Virus record (IMG/VR): IMGVR_UViG_3300006736_003764
Location: 1-49,356 of that record
From: a virus
Length of the DNA stretch: 49,356 nt
Strand: one strand, 5' to 3'
The notes beneath the pieces are model-generated. The model saw nothing but the letters and a program-made list of their open reading frames with translations. It was not told where the DNA came from and did not search any database. Shown here one piece after another: positions 1 to 6,068 of this stretch. Both the position numbers and the translations under genes were made by a program. Position 1 is the first letter of the stretch, and the number at the start of each line of letters is the position of its first letter.

Positions 1-171
1 GTCATTTTGGTGACTATGTATATCTCGGTAGCCAACACCTTAAGTTGGTAAATGGATTCCCTGGTTTGACCAAGGTGGCTGGTACTTCGGCGGTGAATGT
101 ACCAATTTCTTGTATATCGCGTTATTTTTGATTCTTTTCGGACTCGGGTTCGACTCCCGACGTCTCCACCA
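1..171 (+). ncRNA. ssrA: tmRNA (ssrA), 3' part, cut by the left window edge
   Basis: tmRNA rescues stalled ribosomes by acting first as tRNA-Ala and then as a short mRNA for a degradation tag. What is visible is the tRNA-like 3' end: a 5-bp T stem tcggg/cccga around the loop ttcgact (about 145-161), then cgtctcc and the discriminator plus encoded CCA (ctccacca) ending at 171. The 3' acceptor strand matches the usual tmRNA ending, whose 5' partner would be GGRGACG, left of the window. Upstream are pseudoknot-style hairpins, such as ccaac/gttgg near 32-49 and ggtac/gtacc at 81-85 and 99-103. No tRNA body (D arm, anticodon arm) fits in front of the T arm, so an ordinary tRNA is excluded. The tag-coding part is probably outside the window. 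Phage-encoded tmRNAs are known but uncommon. Confidence 0.85.
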
Positions 172-191
172 AAGACATAAAAGGAGAAATT

Positions 192-275
192 ATGAGTGGA
201 CTAGTAGGTTATTTAGTTACGCTTGCTGCCGGCGCCGTTTTGGGCGTTGTGTTGGCTAAGAAAGGCGTAGTATAA
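192..275 (+). CDS. Small single-pass membrane protein (27 aa)
   Basis: This short gene starts at ATG 192 behind a good ribosome binding site (aaggag at 180-185) and ends in TAA 273-275, whose last A starts the next gene (TAATG). The product is almost entirely one hydrophobic, glycine/alanine-rich segment (residues 4-22, LVGYLVTLAAGAVLGVVLA) followed by KKG and two valines. That looks like a single transmembrane helix with a positive C-terminal anchor. The function is unknown. Its size would fit a phage micro membrane protein, but it is too small to call a holin. Ribosome binding site, overlap and composition support it as real. Confidence 0.65.
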   Translation: MSGLVGYLVTLAAGAVLGVVLAKKGVV

Positions 276-580
276 TGGAAGAAACTCTAAAAACAAAAGA
301 TTGGAAAACTGTTGGTACTTTTTCTACCTACAAAGAAGCAGATAGGCTTCGAAATGAATTGGTAGAAAAACACACATTAGTTAAAGTTAAGATGGGGGCC
401 CCAGCGAGCAAACAGAATGTTTTTAGAGTTAAATGCTGGGACCCTCCTCCAATCAAAAAAGAAATAAAAAAAGAACGAAAACAGATTAAAAAAGGTAAAA
501 ACAACAAAAGGCAGCTAAAGAATGAAAGCAGGAAGATACGCGCTGGACGAGACGAATCGCAAGATTTTTATCGGAAGTAA
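275..580 (+). CDS. Hypothetical basic protein (101 aa)
   Basis: The ATG shares one base with the preceding stop, so translation is probably coupled. Residues 11-52 look like a compact alpha/beta unit (VGTFSTYKEADRLRNELVEK, then a VKVKMG strand). This resembles a small domain in which a helix follows a strand, as in proteins that read 'same-chain' inputs such as DUF2007-like folds, but I cannot assign a family. From residue 58 the chain is very lysine/arginine rich (KKEIKKERKQIKKGK), probably disordered and possibly nucleic-acid binding. The 3' end overlaps the next gene by 59 nt in another frame, which is long for this genome. Its function is unknown. Confidence 0.6.
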   Translation: MEETLKTKDWKTVGTFSTYKEADRLRNELVEKHTLVKVKMGAPASKQNVFRVKCWDPPPIKKEIKKERKQIKKGKNNKRQLKNESRKIRAGRDESQDFYRK

Positions 581-728
581 AGTAAAATACAAAAATCGTA
601 TTTTTCTCGTTGAAGACATTGAATATTTAGACTGGACCATTAAGCAATTTTTAACCCTTGTTGATAACAAAAACAAAAACAAAAAATTAAAGTTTATCTC
701 ACCTAAAGATGTAAAGGCAATACATTGA
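522..728 (+). CDS. Hypothetical small protein (68 aa)
   Basis: This ATG-start frame begins inside the 3' end of the preceding basic protein gene and overlaps it by 59 nt. The product has strand-rich character (RKIFIGSKVKYKNRIFLVEDI), suggesting a small SH3-like or KOW-like beta barrel, followed by a lysine/asparagine-rich linker and a FISPKDVKAIH tail. No family is recognised. The stop TGA overlaps the TTG start of the following gene. Coding support comes from the folded-looking composition and the tight junction at its 3' end; the upstream ribosome binding site (ctaaagaatg) is weak. Confidence 0.55.
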   Translation: MKAGRYALDETNRKIFIGSKVKYKNRIFLVEDIEYLDWTIKQFLTLVDNKNKNKKLKFISPKDVKAIH

Positions 729-1777
729 AGAAAAATATATTAATTGTTGGTACTGGCACAATTGGCGAGCCCCTGATTGGCCTCCTGGCAGACTTCAGAA
801 AAAAATTAAATATCGGGCAAGTAATTTTTCATAAAAGAACGCCCTTGATAGATGAAGTGGCGAAAGTCAACAGTCTAATAAAGAGAGGTGCCAAATTGGC
901 TGTGAATGAAGATCTAATCTCTTCCTTCAAGGAGCTACGTCATAAAGTTTCATACAATTTCCAGGAAGCTCTAGAGAAAGCAGATGTTGTAATCGATTGC
1001 ACCCCCGCTGGTAACGAGCATAAAAAGAAGCATTACGTAAAATACCCAGGCAAAACTTTTATAGCGCAAGGTAGCGAAAAGGGCTTTGGAGTACCATATG
1101 CATATGGTATCAATGACGAGGTACTCGATAAGAAGCCCTCTTTCATTCAAGTTGTTAGTTGCAACACGCATAATATTGCCTCCATTATAAACTCAATCGA
1201 CCCGAGCATTGGTAGCATAGAGCGTGGAGATTTTGTTTGTATTCGGAGAGCTAATGACATAAGCCAAGAAGGAGGCTTTATACCCTCCCCACAGGTTGGA
1301 GTCCACAATTCTGAAAAGTTTGGTACCCACCACGCTAAGGATGCATACGATCTGTTTCGTACAAAGAATAAGTTTGTCAATATTTTTTCAAGTGCCCTCA
1401 AAGTTAATTCTCAATATATGCACATTATTCGCTTTAATTTGGTAGCCTATGGGCACATATCAAAAGAAAATTTAATTAATCGCTTTAGAGAGAACAAGTT
1501 TGTAGCGCTCACTCACAAAGAAGCGACAAACAGAGTGTTTTCTTTTGGTAGAGATCATGGATATTATGGACGAATATTTAATCAAACAGTAGTATCGATT
1601 CCATCTTTAACAGCAACTAGTCTCCCTGGAAAAACACAAGTCAGCGGATTTTGTTTTACACCTCAAGATGGGAATTCGCTACTTAGCAGCGTTGCAGCTG
1701 CTTTATATGGAATTTATGGAGAAGATTATCTTTCAAAGATGGCGATATTTGATGATTTTCTTTTTTCGGAGATTTAA
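725..1777 (+). CDS. Type II (archaeal-like) glyceraldehyde-3-phosphate dehydrogenase homologue
   Basis: The 350-aa product has the layout of the archaeal-type NAD(P)-dependent GAPDH, which oxidises glyceraldehyde-3-phosphate to 1,3-bisphosphoglycerate. A Rossmann start is visible at residues 5-15 (ILIVGTGTIGE). Next come VVIDCTPAG (88-96), equivalent to the DATPEG region, and the catalytic-cysteine motif VVSCNTHNIAS with Cys146, matching archaeal SCNTTG. GTHHAKDA, near residue 204, could supply the histidine. Length is close to the family's roughly 340 aa. The start is TTG at 725, overlapping the upstream stop, with aaagg about 8 nt upstream; no better ATG exists before the Rossmann motif. 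Activity on GAP is unproven: the loop after Cys146 (HNIAS) departs from the archaeal consensus, so it may act on another phosphorylated aldehyde. It is an auxiliary metabolic gene in phage context. Confidence 0.75.
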   Translation: MKKNILIVGTGTIGEPLIGLLADFRKKLNIGQVIFHKRTPLIDEVAKVNSLIKRGAKLAVNEDLISSFKELRHKVSYNFQEALEKADVVIDCTPAGNEHKKKHYVKYPGKTFIAQGSEKGFGVPYAYGINDEVLDKKPSFIQVVSCNTHNIASIINSIDPSIGSIERGDFVCIRRANDISQEGGFIPSPQVGVHNSEKFGTHHAKDAYDLFRTKNKFVNIFSSALKVNSQYMHIIRFNLVAYGHISKENLINRFRENKFVALTHKEATNRVFSFGRDHGYYGRIFNQTVVSIPSLTATSLPGKTQVSGFCFTPQDGNSLLSSVAAALYGIYGEDYLSKMAIFDDFLFSEI

Positions 1778-2104
1778 ATGCAATTTAATTACGGCTATGT
1801 TTGCGAACCAAACAATATATCAATAACAGTAGAAAACACCCCCACTCATAGTAAAGGAATAAAGATTATTTTTTATCTTGGCAACAAAGAAGCATTTTCT
1901 ACAATTCAATCACTTCCAACTTTTACTCCTGATAAAGATGATATTGATGATGTTGTCAGATCATATTGCAATTTAATAAAAGGCTGTACTAAAAAATATA
2001 TACAAGGTCGCTTCCCAATAAATAAAGTTATGACGGTAATGTTAGTTAATCAATCTTTAAAAAAAGTGCGCACAAAAATTGGAAAAACAATTTGGACAAG
2101 CTAG
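1778..2104 (+). CDS. Hypothetical protein (108 aa)
   Basis: The ATG follows directly on the stop of the GAPDH-like gene with no spacer, so the two are probably cotranslated. The product begins with beta-strand-like stretches (QFNYGYVCEPNNISITVENT), has an acidic middle (DKDDIDDVVRSYCNLI) and a basic C-terminus (KKVRTKIGKTIW). No family is recognised. Its stop TAG (2102-2104) abuts the stop of the convergent minus-strand protease gene (TAGCTA, zero intergenic bases), leaving no room for a separate terminator. Confidence 0.6.
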   Translation: MQFNYGYVCEPNNISITVENTPTHSKGIKIIFYLGNKEAFSTIQSLPTFTPDKDDIDDVVRSYCNLIKGCTKKYIQGRFPINKVMTVMLVNQSLKKVRTKIGKTIWTS

Positions 2105-2848
2105 CTAGAGGTGGGAGTATCTACCATTATTATCTTCAATAAAATCCATTAATGATTCATAAGTTGGCCCTAAAGAAATTACGGGAAACCTTATAAGCAA
2201 AGAGTGAATCAACCCTACTAATTCAAATTTATCGTTTAAGACCATCGAACCAGAAGATCCCGGCGCAGCCGGTAACGTATACACAGAAACACGATTGAGA
2301 CCCCATTTATTTGTTGCTTCTCCGTTATGAAAGCCATCAATTATTGGTACCATCTGATAATCAAATATTCCAACCGGCGCGCCAATATTATATATACGAG
2401 ATCCGGGCAACGGCTTATAAGCTGCAATTTTAACTGGTGGCCTTCGAAGGTTTTTGGCAAACAACATGCATATGTCATTAGCATTATCTCTTTCTAACGC
2501 CACAGCCTTATACTTTTTACCATCAATGTCAACTAATTTAAAGGTGGTGTAAAGGGCGGTAGGTTCAGAAGCGCAAACATGAGCGGCAGTTATAACTAAA
2601 CTTCCATTATTGGTGTTTTTTATTACAAAGCCAGACCCGATATAACGAGCGGTTTCGCCAATTTTAATGCACCTTTTAAAGAGACATATTTTACTTTCTT
2701 CCTTCACTGTTACGAACATAAAAGAATCGCGAGGTAAATTGTGTGCCGTTTCTTCGGCTGTATAGTGATAGGTGTTTTTATTGTGGTGGTGGGTATAGGT
2801 GCATGTTACTAAAAAAAGAACTAATAGAGACATTAGAATTTTTTTCAT
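2105..2848 (-). CDS. Exported trypsin-like serine protease, possibly a lipoprotein
   Basis: The product is a chymotrypsin-fold (S1/Deg-like) protease of 247 aa. The catalytic triad is visible: His90 in VITAAHVC, Asp125 in NDICMLF and Ser199 in PGSSGS. The N-terminus MKKILMSLLVLFLVTC is a signal peptide whose Cys16 lies in a lipobox-like context (LVTC; Thr at -1 is atypical), so the enzyme is predicted to act in the periplasm or on a membrane surface. I chose ATG 2848, not the longer frame opening at 2872, because it puts the signal peptide at the N-terminus and forms an ATGA overlap with the stop of the upstream minus-strand gene. It lies against the direction of all other genes, with an exported partner, and looks like a host-modifying moron. 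There is no PDZ domain. Substrate unknown. Confidence 0.85.
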   Translation of the reverse strand: MKKILMSLLVLFLVTCTYTHHHNKNTYHYTAEETAHNLPRDSFMFVTVKEESKICLFKRCIKIGETARYIGSGFVIKNTNNGSLVITAAHVCASEPTALYTTFKLVDIDGKKYKAVALERDNANDICMLFAKNLRRPPVKIAAYKPLPGSRIYNIGAPVGIFDYQMVPIIDGFHNGEATNKWGLNRVSVYTLPAAPGSSGSMVLNDKFELVGLIHSLLIRFPVISLGPTYESLMDFIEDNNGRYSHL

Positions 2849-3315
2849 TTGGAAGCCAACTCCAGTTTCCATCGTATTTCAACCTTTTTTTTGCCATTCT
2901 TGTCTTTGGTTGTTTTTTCTTTGTATTCTGCTATTATATTTGATCCGTTGGTTGTCCATCTTGCAATTGTTTCTTGAGGGTTTATTTCTTTATAGCGCCC
3001 CATTGCTACGTCAATTATGAACTGGATGCTGGCCTTTACCAAAGAAGCATCTTCTGTTTTATATCGCGTAATAACATGTGTTTTCTTTTCTTTATGAATT
3101 TTGTCCAACCACACAAGACATCTTGCGAATTTTGGTAAAATTTGTTTTTTGACCGAGGCCTCTTGTGAACTTACAACTTCATATAGAAATCCCTTAATGG
3201 CATATATCTGATCGTTGTCCATGGGTGTACACCCCTTTTTGCATAGCACCACCTTAGCTTGCGCTAAAGCTGGAACGAGCAAAAGCATGAGTGTGGTCAT
3301 CAATGCTTTTTTCAT
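2845..3315 (-). CDS. Exported small protein upstream of the protease (156 aa)
   Basis: The first 20 residues are a classic Sec signal peptide (MKK, hydrophobic core LMTTLMLLLVPALA, cleavage after AQA). The mature part is about 136 aa with cysteines at 25, 29 and 66 that could form a disulphide in the periplasm, and a lysine-rich C-terminus (EKTTKDKNGKKKVEIRWKLE). A strong ribosome binding site, aggagg, lies on the minus strand about 9 nt before the ATG. The stop overlaps the protease start (ATGA), so the two are a coupled pair and may act together, for example as a substrate, inhibitor or scaffold of the protease. No family is recognised. Confidence 0.75.
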   Translation of the reverse strand: MKKALMTTLMLLLVPALAQAKVVLCKKGCTPMDNDQIYAIKGFLYEVVSSQEASVKKQILPKFARCLVWLDKIHKEKKTHVITRYKTEDASLVKASIQFIIDVAMGRYKEINPQETIARWTTNGSNIIAEYKEKTTKDKNGKKKVEIRWKLELASK

Positions 3316-3424
3316 TTTTAAAGAACCTCCTAATAATAACTATGAGCGAAATAAAACAACAGTTCTTTTTCTTAATAAAATAATCAAAACTATTTATAAT
3401 GTGCATTAAATACAAATCATTTAT
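3316..3424. promoter_or_regulatory. Divergent intergenic region, candidate promoters on both strands
   Basis: This 109-bp AT-rich gap separates the minus-strand exported pair from the plus-strand phoH train and is the only divergent junction in the window. On the plus strand TATAAT at 3395-3400 lies 25 nt before the phoH start, but the -35 position (ttaata) is poor and there is no clear ribosome binding site before phoH. On the minus strand the overlapping bases 3398-3391 read TATAAATA, identical to the T4 late-promoter core, about 75 nt before the exported-protein start. Because TATAAATA also occurs by chance inside genes here, this is only a candidate. Confidence 0.4.
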
Positions 3425-4735
3425 ATGGCGAAAAAAACTTATATTCTAGATACAAGCGTCTACCTAACAGACGCAAACGCGCTAACTGCTTACCAAAACA
3501 ATGATATAATCATTCCATTTAAAGTTTTAGAGGAAGTAGATAAGCACAAGAAGCGACAAGATAGTGTCGGCTCTAACGCTCGAAAAACAATTCGAACGCT
3601 TGATTCCATAAGAGAGCGCGGTTCGCTCTATAAGGGGGTCCGGATCGCCAAAGGAAAGGGTATTGTGACGGTTAAGGGCGCCGAAAGTAATCTTTTGGAC
3701 ACATCTATAGCAGATAATGAAATAATTACAGTTGCACTAGAAGAAAAACAAAGAAATGAACAAAGAAAGGTGATCCTGGTTTCGCGCGACATTAATATGC
3801 GCGTAAAATGCGATGCGCTGAATCTTTTAACCGAAGACTACATTATTAATCAAGTAGTCAAAGATACCGATCATTTGTATACAGGCTTTAAGATGCACCT
3901 TGTTGATGATCAAATTATTGACCAGTTTTATAATGGAGAAAAAATTTATTTAGACAAAGAGGACGTGGCACTGCAACCGAATCACTTTTTAATGCTAGTT
4001 TCCAACTCCAATGAAAAGAAAACTGCACTTGCAAGATTTTATAATTATTCAAAGCCCCTTAAAAGAATTAATGGGGAACATAAACATGGCGTATGGAACG
4101 TACGAGCCCGCAACAAAGAACAAAGTTTCGCTCTTGATTTATTGATGGATCCTGATGTCCAAGTCGTCACTTTGGTCGGAAAAGCTGGTAGCGGCAAAAC
4201 ACTTTTATCTATAGCCGCCGGCTTAGCTCAGGCGGTGGAAGAAATCAAAGATACTACGTATAAGAGATTGATCGTGTCTCGCCCAATTCAGCCGTTAGGA
4301 AAAGATATTGGATATCTACCCGGAACAATGGAAGAAAAAATGGCGCCTTGGCTTAGTCCCATCCAAGACAACTTGAGATATTTAATGGGGAATGATAAAG
4401 AAACCTTAAGAATGTATACGTCACAAGGTATAATAGAGATTGAAGCTTTGACTTATATAAGAGGGCGCTCAATTGCAGATGCTTTTATTATAATCGACGA
4501 AGCACAGAACTTGACAGCACATGAATTAAAGACTATAATTACAAGAGTGGGCGAGAACACAAAAGTTGTGCTAACTGGAGATATCGATCAAATTGATAAT
4601 GCGTATGTTGATGAAACATCAAATGGATTAGCATACGCAGTAGAAAAATTTAAGAGTCATGATCTATCGGGTCACATTACTTTAGTAAAGGGCGAAAGAT
4701 CTAAAGTTGCCACATTAGCAGCAAAAATTCTTTAA
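3425..4735 (+). CDS. phoH: PIN-PhoH (PhoH2-type) ribonuclease/ATPase
   Basis: This 436-aa protein combines an N-terminal PIN-type RNase domain with a C-terminal PhoH P-loop ATPase. The PIN part shows ILDTSV (Asp9), VLEEVDKHK (acidic residues 36-39), ADNEIITVA and LVSRDINMRVK, the usual order of acidic metal ligands. The PhoH part has Walker A GKAGSGKT at 252-259 and Walker B IIIDEAQN around Asp358-Gln361, followed by VVLTGDIDQIDN. PhoH2 proteins in bacteria are ATP-dependent RNases/helicases acting on RNA. Most phages carry only the short ATPase core, so the full fusion is less common. It opens the long plus-strand transcription unit. The start ATG lacks an obvious Shine-Dalgarno. The family call is firm; the RNA target in infection is unknown. 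Confidence 0.9.
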   Translation: MAKKTYILDTSVYLTDANALTAYQNNDIIIPFKVLEEVDKHKKRQDSVGSNARKTIRTLDSIRERGSLYKGVRIAKGKGIVTVKGAESNLLDTSIADNEIITVALEEKQRNEQRKVILVSRDINMRVKCDALNLLTEDYIINQVVKDTDHLYTGFKMHLVDDQIIDQFYNGEKIYLDKEDVALQPNHFLMLVSNSNEKKTALARFYNYSKPLKRINGEHKHGVWNVRARNKEQSFALDLLMDPDVQVVTLVGKAGSGKTLLSIAAGLAQAVEEIKDTTYKRLIVSRPIQPLGKDIGYLPGTMEEKMAPWLSPIQDNLRYLMGNDKETLRMYTSQGIIEIEALTYIRGRSIADAFIIIDEAQNLTAHELKTIITRVGENTKVVLTGDIDQIDNAYVDETSNGLAYAVEKFKSHDLSGHITLVKGERSKVATLAAKIL

Positions 4736-4740
4736 AAAGC

Positions 4741-4769
4741 TTGACAAAATAAAATATTATATATATAAT
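4741..4769 (+). promoter_or_regulatory. Perfect sigma70-type promoter (TTGACA-17-TATAAT)
   Basis: TTGACA at 4741-4746 and TATAAT at 4764-4769 are both full consensus and separated by exactly 17 bp (counted). The box starts 5 bp after the phoH stop. Transcription would start near 4776, only a few bases before the ATG at 4780, while the ribosome binding site GGAG (4770-4773) would lie upstream of the start point. The transcript would therefore be nearly leaderless, unless initiation is further upstream. This is the only full-consensus promoter I noticed in the window, and it suggests host-polymerase (early or middle) expression of the genes that follow. Confidence 0.7.
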
Positions 4770-4779
4770 GGAGATAAAT

Positions 4780-5046
4780 ATGAGTACTGAAAATGAAAAT
4801 CCGGAATTGCTGCAGTCAGTAGAAAAATCAAACGAGTTGAAAGAATGGCTTGTAAACTATGTAGGAAATAAATATAATCCAGATTCCGATGAAGTGACTG
4901 TAGAAATGATTATTAAAACAATGGCTGAAGAATTTCCTGAATTTCTTTTAGTTTTAGCTGAAGAAAATTTTATACGAGGATATCAACAAGCATTAGCTGA
5001 TATCGATGAAGGAGAAAATTTAATGCAAAAAGATGGAGTGGTTTAA
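4780..5046 (+). CDS. Hypothetical acidic helical phage protein (88 aa)
   Basis: The frame is open from an ATG at 4768, but that ATG lies inside the -10 box of the promoter. The ATG at 4780 has GGAG 6 nt upstream, so I start there (MSTENENPELL). The product is acidic and mostly helical, with recognisable blocks LKEWLVNYVGNKY, EVTVEMIIKTMAEEFPEF and ENFIRGYQQALAD. No enzymatic motif is seen. Small acidic helical proteins of this sort are common among T4-like marine phages, but I cannot give a function. It directly follows the consensus promoter and precedes the metallopeptidase gene by 2 nt. Confidence 0.65.
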   Translation: MSTENENPELLQSVEKSNELKEWLVNYVGNKYNPDSDEVTVEMIIKTMAEEFPEFLLVLAEENFIRGYQQALADIDEGENLMQKDGVV

Positions 5047-5048
5047 TA

Positions 5049-5741
5049 GTGAATTATATTTCTGAAAGTGCTGAGAGAGCAAAAAAGAATAGTAGAGAAA
5101 AACATATATATGGAGACAAATTGGTTTATATAAAGGACCAACTGCCATATGGTTTTGATTTAAATTATGTGCTAGAAACAATAGAGAAATTAATCCCTCG
5201 AACGTTTTTTAGTAACATTGATTCAATTTATGTAGGAAAGTTTAAAATTTTAGATAATGGCGACCTTCCTTTCAATGCAAAATATAAAGACAATGCTTTA
5301 TATATCACGAATGATCAAGATAACGAAAATGATATGATGGATGACATTGTGCACGAAATTGCGCATGCCGTTGAAGAACAATTTGAAGAACAGCTTTATT
5401 CTGATGTCTCAATTGAAAACGAGTTTAGAGGAAAAAGAGAAACTTTATATCACCTTTTAGACCAAGAAGGATATGAGCCCCCCGGGAAACAATTTAATAA
5501 TATCGAATACAACAAGTATTTTGACCATTATCTTTATAATATTGTAGGATATCCTACGCTAAACGCTTTAATCGCGGGCCTGTTTTATTCTCCATATGCT
5601 GTGACGTCTTATCGAGAATATTTTGCAAACGGTTTCGAGAACTATTTTTTAAGAGATCAAAACTATTTAAAGAAAGTAAGTCCGATATTATATAATAAGA
5701 TTGTCGACTTATTAGTTGACCAAACAGAAGAGGAATTATAG
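5049..5741 (+). CDS. Zinc metallopeptidase with lethal-factor-like (ATLF) signature
   Basis: The 230-aa protein has a zinc motif HEIAH at 102-106 (Glu103 catalytic) and, downstream, Tyr183 and Glu190 in SPYAVTSYREYFANGFE. The Tyr-to-Glu spacing of 7 equals Tyr728/Glu735 of anthrax lethal factor, in which Glu735 is the third zinc ligand. This is why I favour an ATLF-type gluzincin over a generic HExxH protein. It has no signal peptide or membrane segment, so it should act inside the infected cell. The start is GTG at 5049, 2 nt after the upstream stop. A host or phage protein substrate is likely but unknown. Other small gluzincin families with an E-Y-F-A helix are possible. Confidence 0.7.
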   Translation: MNYISESAERAKKNSREKHIYGDKLVYIKDQLPYGFDLNYVLETIEKLIPRTFFSNIDSIYVGKFKILDNGDLPFNAKYKDNALYITNDQDNENDMMDDIVHEIAHAVEEQFEEQLYSDVSIENEFRGKRETLYHLLDQEGYEPPGKQFNNIEYNKYFDHYLYNIVGYPTLNALIAGLFYSPYAVTSYREYFANGFENYFLRDQNYLKKVSPILYNKIVDLLVDQTEEEL

Positions 5742-5744
5742 AAA

Positions 5745-6068
5745 ATGAATATTAAGTTTATCGATAAGAACACTGTAGAAATTACAGCATCTTTAAAGTG
5801 GATCGCCACGCGCCCACCAGCGTCACAAAGGAAAATTATAAAAAAAGAAGAGTTTATTGCTAAGTTCAAAAAGAAACACCCTTCTTATACTGTAGAAAAA
5901 GTCGAAGGCCCCGATAAGATTTCCAACTTTAGAGAAGAAAGACAGTCTAAAGGGGCATGGGTGCTCACGGTATCGAAAATTGAAAAAAGCAAGCTTGCAC
6001 CAAAAAAAGTAAAAAAAGTGATCACTAAACCGCAACAGCCACAAAAAGAAAAGAAACAAGGTGTTTAA
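5745..6068 (+). CDS. Hypothetical basic protein (107 aa)
   Basis: ATG 5745 lies 3 nt after the peptidase stop, and the stop overlaps the next start (TAATG), placing it firmly in the operon. The N-terminal 80 residues look folded, with strands MNIKFIDKNTVEITA and GAWVLTVSKIE and a helix RKIIKKEEFIAKFKKKHP. The last 25 residues are lysine/proline/glutamine-rich (APKKVKKVITKPQQPQKEKK) and probably disordered. No family is recognised. The basic charge hints at nucleic-acid or polyanion binding. Confidence 0.6.
   Translation: MNIKFIDKNTVEITASLKWIATRPPASQRKIIKKEEFIAKFKKKHPSYTVEKVEGPDKISNFREERQSKGAWVLTVSKIEKSKLAPKKVKKVITKPQQPQKEKKQGV

Noticed and set aside
141-171. T arm and CCA end as an ordinary tRNA gene
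   Set aside because: No D arm or anticodon arm lies within the required 45 bases upstream. The hairpins seen further up and the CTCCACCA ending fit tmRNA.
4768-4779. Upstream ATG as the start of the small acidic protein
   Set aside because: It lies within the -10 element of a perfect promoter and has no ribosome binding site. ATG 4780 has GGAG at the right distance.
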